6,585 nucleotides of DNA from Treponema sp. (GTDB taxonomy: Bacteria > Spirochaetota > Spirochaetia > Treponematales > Breznakiellaceae): the NCBI GenBank assembly GCA_009776715.1, contig WRNF01000049.1, forward strand, positions 2,365 to 8,949, given 5' to 3'. Of this stretch, positions 1 to 6,400 are shown in pieces; the stretch's first letter is position 1; every line of letters begins with the position of its first letter. The position numbers were made by a program, and so were the translations under genes. Under the pieces are notes generated by a model that worked only from the letters and a program-made list of their open reading frames with translations, was not told where the DNA came from and searched no databases.

Positions 1-561
1 ATGGGAGAAGATACCATAAGGCAGGGAATGTATGCGTTGCTGGGCGGTGTTGTAGCGGTACTTGTTTTTATGCTTTTTTACTATAAAATTTTTGGAATTA
101 ACGCCATCGTTGCTCAACTTCTTAACTTTTATATGATGTTTAGCATTCTTTCTGCATTTAACTTTACGCTTACCTTGCCAAGCATTGCCGGTTTTATCCT
201 TACAATAGGAATGGCAGTTGATGCAAGCGTAATAATTTTTGAACGCATGAAAGAAGAAATGCGCATTGGCAAGCCAAGAAAAGCGGTAATAGAAGCCGGT
301 TTTGACAAGGCATTTTGGGCAATAATGGACTCCAATATAACCACCTTTATTGCAGCCTTATTCCTTTCCCAGCTTGGTTCCGGTCCAATTCAGGGATTTG
401 CCGTAACGCTTGCAGTCGGAGTATTCTCCTCTGTATTTACCGCGTTATTTGTTTCCAGGTTAATTTTTGATTTTAGCACAGATGTTTTTCACAGCAAAAA
501 AGTCTCGGTTACATGGGCCAAAATACGAATCCAAAGTGAAAATGCAGGAGGAAACAAATAA
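1..561 (+). CDS. secD: SecD, protein translocase subunit, C-terminal part (5' end outside window)
   Basis: SecD works with SecF at the outer face of the inner membrane, using the proton gradient to help pull proteins through SecYEG. The 186 residues seen here are the C-terminal membrane half. They begin at the conserved G-E-D-x-I-R-Q-G stretch just before TM2. The family signature G-M-A-V-D-A-S-V-I-I-F-E-R is at residues 70-82, with D74 matching the proton-relay Asp of TM4. The D-S-N-I-T-T motif (110-115) and G-F-A-V-T-L-A-V-G (132-140) follow. Hydrophobic spans lie near 11-30, 34-52, 60-81, 104-124 and 130-155, giving the expected TM2-TM6. The ATG at base 1 is an internal Met, because the large periplasmic domain that should precede it is missing. 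The stop TAA overlaps the secF ATG by one base. Identity is secure; only the start is unknown. Confidence 0.95.
   Translation: MGEDTIRQGMYALLGGVVAVLVFMLFYYKIFGINAIVAQLLNFYMMFSILSAFNFTLTLPSIAGFILTIGMAVDASVIIFERMKEEMRIGKPRKAVIEAGFDKAFWAIMDSNITTFIAALFLSQLGSGPIQGFAVTLAVGVFSSVFTALFVSRLIFDFSTDVFHSKKVSVTWAKIRIQSENAGGNK
546..551 (+). promoter_or_regulatory. Ribosome binding site of secF
   Basis: A perfect AGGAGG lies nine bases before the secF ATG, inside the last codons of secD. It fixes the secF start at 561 and indicates translational coupling across the TAATG overlap. Confidence 0.85.
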
Positions 562-2135
562 TGAAAAAAATACTGCGCTTTTCAAAATTATTTTTTCCGG
601 CAATGATTTTTTCCTCTGTATTGATTATTGCAGGCATAGTAAGTTATTTTTTCTTCGGATTTAACATGGGCGTCGATTTTCAGTCCGGTTATATTTATGA
701 GGTGCAAATTGCCCCCACTGCATTTAACGTAAACTGGCACGGAAGAGGCAATGCGGCCATGGAAATTTCCAGCGGCAATATCTATATTTCGACCGGATCC
801 GGCGCAGAATTGCAGAGTTATACCTTTCTTTTTAATGATTACGAAAATTTAGACAAACTTACCGAAGAGATGCAATTACAGATAGACGGTTTGGAAGTAA
901 CTCCTTCCGAAGGAATCGATCTTGAAAAAATACCGGTGTCATCACTGGTCCGCAGCGCGCAGGGAGATTCCATGTTAAGCAGAGAATACCCCTATCCGGT
1001 ACATTATTTAGATGCTCAAAGCGCGGAAATAACCGTTCCCGATGTCCGTAATGCCTTCTCTAACCTGGAACAAAATGTTGTAGTGCAAAACATGGGATCA
1101 GACCGGGAACGCCGGTTTATGATTCGCATCGAAGCCGAGAAAGAAGAATCTATCGGAACAGAAGAAGACATCGAAATTGAAAGCAATGATTTTGAAAATG
1201 AAAGCGAAGATGAAGATAATGCAGAAATTATAGAAAGCGAAGAATGGGCTGCCGGGGATAATGCAGAGGAAAACGGTAATATAAATGAAAATGAAGAAGG
1301 GCCGGAAATGCTGGCTGAAGAATTTAATGTAGAATTCAATGATGAAACCGATGATTCCATCATTGATGGAATCAGTGAAGATTTATCCGGTATGCCCATT
1401 GATTCTGAAATTGCGCTTGAAACCGAAGAAACAAACATGGATTCTGAAACAGCGCTTGAAACTGAAGAAACAGGATTAAATATTATACCAATCCTGGAAG
1501 AAGCCTTCGGCAAAGGCAATGTGGTTATTCTTCGTTCTGACTTTGTGCATCCCCGTTTTTCCGAGAACCTTAGCAGCCAGGCATTCATGCTAATGGCCTA
1601 TACCATATTAATAATTTTGTTATACGCCTCTTTGCGGTTTAAGCCCCAATATGCAGTCGGCGCTGTTATAGCCCTTCTTCATGATACTATTGTAATTGTT
1701 GCTTTTATTATCTGGAGCGGAATGGAATTTAATACCACGACCATTGCTGCAATTTTAACAATTCTGGGTTATTCGATTAACAATACCATTGTAATCTTTG
1801 ACCGGGTTAGGGAAAACCGCCGTATATATCCGGATGAAGATTTTCTTAATCTGGTGAACCGTTCATTAACCGATACTCTGACCAGAACAGTAATAACAAC
1901 ATTAACAACAATGCTGGCGGTAATGGCTTTGCTCATTTTTACAACAGGTTCCATGAGGGATTTTGCCCTTGCCCTGCAAGTAGGCATGATATCCGGCATA
2001 TACACAAGTATCTTTATTGCAAACGGTGTTGTTTCTATCTTTGAAAGCCAAAAAGTTAAACGGGAAAAGAAAAAATTCGGCTCTGCTGTGCCTGCGGGGA
2101 AAACGCAAGTGAAGCAAGTTCCGGCAAAGAAATGA
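561..2135 (+). CDS. secF: SecF, protein translocase subunit, with enlarged acidic periplasmic domain
   Basis: SecF is the partner of SecD in proton-driven export. TM1 is at about residues 12-33, followed by the F-N-M-G-V-D-F motif (34-40). The P1-domain strands are recognisable at 155-190 and 308-327. TM2-TM6 span about 338-495. Motifs in the membrane half include A-A-I-L-T-I-L-G-Y-S-I-N-N-T-I-V (396-411) and F-D-R-V-R-E-N (413-419). The family usually has N-D-T-I-V; here residue 408 is Asn (codon AAT, 1782-1784). Length is 524 residues against about 300-325 for typical SecF. The excess is in two periplasmic expansions: about 51-154, and an acidic insert at 191-305 with 47 Asp/Glu and a single Lys. 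The tail (498-524) is Lys-rich and probably cytoplasmic. An AGGAGG at 546-551 supports the start. The stop overlaps the ispH start by four bases. Identity is certain; the effect of the Asn and the insert is unknown. Confidence 0.96.
   Translation: MKKILRFSKLFFPAMIFSSVLIIAGIVSYFFFGFNMGVDFQSGYIYEVQIAPTAFNVNWHGRGNAAMEISSGNIYISTGSGAELQSYTFLFNDYENLDKLTEEMQLQIDGLEVTPSEGIDLEKIPVSSLVRSAQGDSMLSREYPYPVHYLDAQSAEITVPDVRNAFSNLEQNVVVQNMGSDRERRFMIRIEAEKEESIGTEEDIEIESNDFENESEDEDNAEIIESEEWAAGDNAEENGNINENEEGPEMLAEEFNVEFNDETDDSIIDGISEDLSGMPIDSEIALETEETNMDSETALETEETGLNIIPILEEAFGKGNVVILRSDFVHPRFSENLSSQAFMLMAYTILIILLYASLRFKPQYAVGAVIALLHDTIVIVAFIIWSGMEFNTTTIAAILTILGYSINNTIVIFDRVRENRRIYPDEDFLNLVNRSLTDTLTRTVITTLTTMLAVMALLIFTTGSMRDFALALQVGMISGIYTSIFIANGVVSIFESQKVKREKKKFGSAVPAGKTQVKQVPAKK
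1401..1478 (+). repeat. 39-bp tandem duplication inside secF
   Basis: Two adjacent 39-bp units (1401-1439 and 1440-1478) encode 13-residue repeats at residues 281-293 and 294-306, both with the core A-L-E-T-E-E-T preceded by D-S-E. By hand count the first 33 bases differ at only three positions, and the last two codons have diverged. The unit is a multiple of three, so the frame is kept. It forms the C-terminal end of the acidic insert. Confidence 0.9.
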
Positions 2136-3057
2136 CCCCCAATGTTTGGCAGAACTTAAAGGTGATTGGAAGAAAAGTTATTCGGGCTAAGGTATCCGGT
2201 TTCTGTATGGGAGTGAGGCGGGCTGTGGATATTGCCCGCCTGGAACTTAAGCGTTCTGGAAAAGTGTATGCGTTTGGCCCTCTCATCCATAACCAGCAGG
2301 CGCTAGATGATCTAAAACGCCGCGGATTGGAAACTCTAAACGAGGCGGCATTGCCGGATGATTTAAACGGCGCAGTTGTTATTATCCGTGCTCATGGAGC
2401 AGGCCCGCAGACAGAAGAGGAACTGCATAACAGATAGAAGAGAAACTGCAAAAGCGCGGGGCATTTATAGTTGATGCAACCTGTCCCAAGGTAAAGATGA
2501 GTCAAATGAAAGCGGCGGCTTTTTCCAATGCAGGGTATTGGCTTTTTCTGGCAGGGGAAGAAACCCATGCTGAAATTTCCGGCATTCGCGGCTGCTTTGA
2601 GGCCGGCGGCAACGACTGTCTCCACATTGTAAACAACTGTGCCGATGCGGAAAAAGCCGCCGCAAAACTTTTTTCGCAGGCCCCCGATGCAAAAACAGCG
2701 CTTATAGGGCAGACCACAATTTCTTCCGAAGAATATCAATCTATAGGTCAAGCCATAACCCGGTACTTTCCTAATACAGAGATTGTCCAAACCATTTGTG
2801 CGGCTACCAAAGAGCGGCAGGACAGCCTGAAGGCTCTGCTGGAAAAAGTTGATGCCGTAATTATAGCCGGCGGGAAGGCATCTGCCAATACCCGCCGCCT
2901 GTACGACATAGCCGCTGCGTCTGGAAAACCCAGTATCCTTGCGGAATCGGCTAATGACATTCCCCCTGAATTTTTAAAATATAAAACCATAGGCCTTTCC
3001 GCCGGCGCTTCCACGCCGGATTTTGTTATTGAGGAGATAGAGGGAGCTTGTGTGTAA
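2132..3057 (+). pseudogene. ispH: IspH (LytB), 4-hydroxy-3-methylbut-2-enyl diphosphate reductase, frameshifted
   Basis: IspH is the cytoplasmic 4Fe-4S reductase that makes IPP and DMAPP at the end of the MEP pathway. The first frame runs from ATG 2132 to TAG 2435-2437 and holds S-G-F-C-M-G-V (C25), G-P-L-I-H-N (H53) and I-R-A-H-G (H88). The second frame is open from 2431 to 3057. It holds D-A-T-C-P (Cys codon 2482-2484), H-A-E (matching E. coli H124 and E126), G-Q-T-T, T-I-C-A-A-T (Cys codon 2797-2799), S-A-N and G-A-S-T-P. All three cluster cysteines and the substrate-binding residues are therefore present. A 23-bp tandem duplication (2408-2453) shifts the frame; without one copy the gene would give 300 residues, normal for the family. 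The ATG overlaps the secF stop by four bases and adds about 13 residues before the usual N-terminus; a GTG at 2162 is the alternative start. No strong Shine-Dalgarno is seen for either, so coupling to secF is likely. It may be a genuine pseudogene, a revertible mutation or an assembly error. Confidence 0.92.
2408..2453 (+). repeat. 23-bp imperfect tandem duplication that breaks ispH
   Basis: Bases 2408-2430 and 2431-2453 match at 20 of 23 positions, differing at unit positions 5, 13 and 21. Because 23 is not a multiple of three, the second copy moves the reading into the other frame and brings TAG at 2435-2437 into frame. Deleting either copy joins the two ispH frames into one uninterrupted frame. 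Confidence 0.9.
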
Positions 3058-3086
3058 CTTCATTTGGCCGCCCTGATTTAATAATA

Positions 3087-3204
3087 ACCACGGAGGGCAC
3101 GGAGAACACGGAGAAGAATAATAAATATTATATTTTTTCCCTCCGTGTCGCATCGTAGATACGCTCTCCGTTTTCCCCTCTGTGTCCTCCGTGTCCTCCG
3201 TGGT
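3087..3204. repeat. CACGGAG-type inverted-repeat element
   Basis: The left arm (3087-3113) carries CACGGAG three times at a 9-base period, starting at 3089, 3098 and 3107. The right arm (3178-3204) is its reverse complement: CTCTGTG at 3178, then CTCCGTG at 3187 and 3196. The 27-base arms pair with only three mismatched positions, which would be G-U or A-C pairs depending on the strand. A further CTCCGTG lies at 3141-3147 and a CTCCG at 3166-3170, inside the 64-base loop. Similar CACGGAG repeats are, from memory, dispersed between genes in several bacterial genomes. Function is unknown; it may act as a structured RNA or be a miniature mobile repeat. Confidence 0.8.
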
Positions 3205-3342
3205 AAAAAAATTGAAGCGATCTGTTCTTTCTCGAAAGTTACCAAAGAGTTGGTTCGCAGCGGAATGCTCTGATGTGTGAGTGGACGGCAGCTCAATTAA
3301 CGGAAGGTCTTCTACCCGATAGGCATTGTGATGATTCGTGGC

Positions 3343-3374
3343 AAAAAAAAGCTGCCCTCCGTTAAGAGGGCAGC
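3343..3374 (-). terminator. Intrinsic terminator of the minus-strand surface-protein gene
   Basis: A perfect 9-bp stem (3351-3359 with 3366-3374, GCTGCCCTC and GAGGGCAGC) closes a six-base loop. Read on the minus strand it is followed directly by eight T (3350-3343). It lies 64 bases past the TAG stop of the large minus-strand gene. On the plus strand no T-tract follows, so it acts in one direction only. Confidence 0.92.
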
Positions 3375-3393
3375 CTATAAATTGCTTACATCA

Positions 3394-3414
3394 GCCGCTT
3401 TTGCTGGCAGCGGC
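3394..3414. other. GC-rich hairpin before the terminator
   Basis: GCCGCT (3394-3399) pairs with AGCGGC (3409-3414) around a nine-base loop. It abuts the next hairpin at 3415. No T-tract follows on either strand, so it is not a terminator by itself; it may protect the mRNA 3' end. Confidence 0.6.
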
Positions 3415-3431
3415 CGGTTAAGTATTAACCG
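3415..3431. other. Short palindrome next to the stop codon of the surface-protein gene
   Basis: CGGTTAA (3415-3421) and TTAACCG (3425-3431) form a perfect 7-bp inverted repeat with a three-base centre, seven bases past the TAG stop on the minus strand. It could be an mRNA hairpin or a protein-binding palindrome. Confidence 0.55.
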
Positions 3432-3438
3432 CTAAGTG

Positions 3439-6400
3439 CTATTCTATCCATCTTACATCATCAATATAGAGTGTCTGGCCTGTTTGAGTAGTAGCAGGAC
3501 CCGAAAGCCCGAAACCAAGATAGTTAATCTGGTCTCTGGCACCGGCAGGTAGGGCTATTGTTTTTTCTTCCCATGTGTTTGCAGTAGTAATGGTCCATGC
3601 CATGCTGATATCATTGTTGTCACTGTTTCTAAGAACGGCATTATGAGCACCGGTTCTGGAGGAGCGTGCCCAGAAAGTAATATGTGTATAGTTTGTTGCA
3701 TTAATTACTGGGCTATAAGGCCTATACCCAAACCTGAAATCCCTTGAATTAGCATTAGTCTGACCCCAGGTTAAAAGACCGCTTTGAGCGCCTGTGGTTC
3801 CAGGCCTTGTTTGTGCTGTACTTAATGATCCCGTTACAGTTCCCTGTGTTGAATTGCTGATGGCAAACCATCCTGTTACATTGTTATGATTTGGGTTGCT
3901 GTTCCATGAATTGGTATTATTTGTAAATGTACCGCCTCCTTCAAAGTCTTCAAAGAGGTGGTATATCAATGGTCTAAATATTGCATTAATGACCACAGGT
4001 CCAGTCAACTCTTCAGGTAAAATAAAAGCATTAGGCCTATTGGTGTCGGCAATTTCACATGGAATGCCATTTGCTGTAAACCCTTCTAATGCATATCCGG
4101 TATCAGGTGTAACGGTTAAAGGTATTATCTGCCCGCCAACTGCTGTGGTATCAGACATACCGGAAGCAGTACCACCTGTTGAGGAAGTTAAAGAAATAGA
4201 CTTTTTGTCTACTTGACTAAAAGCAACAATATTATCCAGGAAGAACCTTGCTCGATTATGGAGAGCGGGGGTAGCAGGGACAGTGTCCATGTCACGAATG
4301 CCCCATCCGGTAAGCAATGCCGGATTAAAGCCTTGGGAAGTAAAAGAAGAAAGAGGTATTTCAAGATAATCCCAGGTGCTGCTGGCAAGATTAGTACTAT
4401 TTGTGTTAGCCGGGATGGCAACCCAATACCCTGTTCCGCTTTTAACAATATCTATCGTTCCTCCTGTAGGAGCCACTGCCTGCCCTCCTGGGTTTTGATA
4501 TCCATCAAGAGGTTGCCCGCCGTTGAATAATCCAAGCTGAAGAGTTATAGATCCGCTCCTTCTAAGTAATATTCGTATAGTATCCTTGCCGGAAATATCC
4601 ATGGCACTTGGCAGGTTTCTTCCAACAGATAAATTAGTCCAAGTCTCAATCTGCATTATCCATCGGTTTATGGGGTTTACTGCAACATAATTACTTGCTT
4701 CGGCAGCATCTCCAAAATTTGCAGCAAACCAGTTTGGCCCGGATTGTGCCGCAGAACCACCCCAGTTTAAGGGTATATTAACTCCCCAATAACCAAATGT
4801 ATCATTAAACCAATCACCCATCCAACCGGTAATGCCCCTTGCTGCAGCACCGGAAATATCTTCAATGACCCACATCTCCGGTTCAGGTATTAATTCAAAT
4901 TCCGCTCCTACCGTCACATTTGCATCCGGCATAATAAAGTAAGCGATAGTGAGGGATGCTTTACCCTGTACAACACTAACCACAGGCGTAAAGTTCAACA
5001 CCAAAAACCGGTTAGAGGGAGCCAAGGTAAGTCCTATGGGAACAGCGTTTCCAACCGGTACCTGGGTACTGGCTGGGATGCTAAAATCATTGCCGGCAGG
5101 ACCGGTTACGGTGCCTTTTGTAACGGTCCGGGATTGCACTGAATCTAAACTAATGCAGTATACCCGTGTGCCGGTAAGGCCGGCGACTGCTGTACAGGAA
5201 ATTGCCCACGAGCTTACAGTAACTGTACCAGTTAGATCGGCCATGGAAGTGCCTGCGTTCACTAACTGAGACAGAGGAATTGCATGTAAGATATCCAACC
5301 CGGGTTGTACCCCAATGATCTGTGTGCTGTATACGGTTCCGTTAACGGTTAATTCAAAAGTATATGTATATGGTGATCCTCCTACTCTGATATCAAGAAG
5401 AATAACGGCAGTAGGATCGGAAATGTAATCTGAGATATTAACATCCAGGGCTGCTGATCTTCCAAAACGGGAACCGGTGACGGTATTTGGTTCTACATTG
5501 GCCCACAGGTGAGTCCTGCCATCGGTAGTTACTATCGCCCATCCAGGATCGGCAGAATTTCCTGCATAAACATAGTTTGTGGGAGGAGCGCTTGCAGCTC
5601 GTCCCGCAAAGTCGTCAATGGCTAGCGGATATGGCAGTGCTGCAAACACTGCAGTAACGATAACATGATCGTCAGGCATTATAAAGGTATACACACTTCC
5701 GGCTGTGACCGTTGTTGTAGCCACAGTGCCGCCGCCGTCTTTTGTTACTGTGATGGATGAAAACAGGTATCCACTGTCCGGGGTTACAGTTAATGTTACC
5801 GTGGTTCCTTCTGTCGCTATAGGAGTATCAGGCGTTACGGCACCGTTTGTCATTGCAGAATTAATGGTAATGTCATATACAGGTTCGCTAGAAAATTCAG
5901 CGGTTACCTCAACATCATCATCGGGCATTTCAAATGTATATTCGATTCCGGGTGTAACCGGTGTTGTAGATACAGCACCGCCGCCGGCTTTCGTTACCGT
6001 GATGGCTGAAAGCACGTATCCGCTGTCCGCTGTTGCGGTTAAGGTTACTGTGTCCCCTGCTTTGGCTTTGTCAACATCGGCTGTAACCTCGCCGTCTTCT
6101 ATGGCCGAATCAATGGTAATGACATATTCATAATCGGGATCGAGAATAAAAGAAGCCGTAATTTCTACGTCTTCGCCGGGCATTTCAAATGTATATTCAC
6201 TTCCGGCCGTAACTTCTGCCGGAGTTACTGTTCCGCCGCTGCCCATTGTTATTGTAAGGGTTGAAAGCATGTATTTTTCATCCGGCTCTACAGTTAAGGT
6301 AACCGTGGTTCCTTCCGTAGCCATTGGAGCATCGGGTATAACTGTGCCGTTCGTTATGGCAGAATCAACGGTAATGTAAAATACAGGCTCGTTAGAAAAA

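Larger units (their letters stand above)
3058..3438. other. Intergenic region between convergent genes
   Basis: These 381 bases separate the ispH stop from the stop of the minus-strand surface-protein gene. They contain the CACGGAG inverted repeat (3087-3204) and three successive hairpins (3351-3431). The stretch 3205-3342 shows no gene, RNA or strong structure, only a short CTTTC/GAAAG inverted repeat at 3227-3238. No intrinsic terminator with a T-tract is visible for the plus-strand secDF-ispH unit. Confidence 0.85.

Noticed and set aside
1016..1588. Minus-strand 190-codon Ser-rich open frame
   Set aside because: It is the antisense shadow of the Glu-rich insert of secF, where GAA codons read as TTC and GAT/GAA-rich strings read as Ser-rich.
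2420..2440. Programmed -1 ribosomal frameshift in ispH
   Set aside because: No X-XXY-YYZ slippery heptamer or strong downstream pseudoknot is seen, and the 23-bp duplication gives a simpler explanation.
2392..2790. Minus-strand 132-codon open frame across the ispH frameshift
   Set aside because: It is antisense to conserved IspH motifs, has high Cys content from reversed codons, and shows no start signal.
3078..3296. Minus-strand open frame of 72 codons rich in Arg-Thr repeats
   Set aside because: It reads straight through the CACGGAG inverted repeat, which creates R-R-T-R-R-T strings by its sequence alone; there is no Shine-Dalgarno and no family resemblance.
3205..3350. Stop-free stretch on the minus strand with protein-like composition just past the terminator
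   Set aside because: It has no start codon or ribosome binding site, lies downstream of a strong terminator and continues into the repeat element; it may be chance or an unrecognisable remnant.
5705..6133. Plus-strand 142-codon Val/Ser-rich open frame
   Set aside because: It is the antisense shadow of the InlB-like repeats, with the same 252-bp periodicity as the real minus-strand gene.
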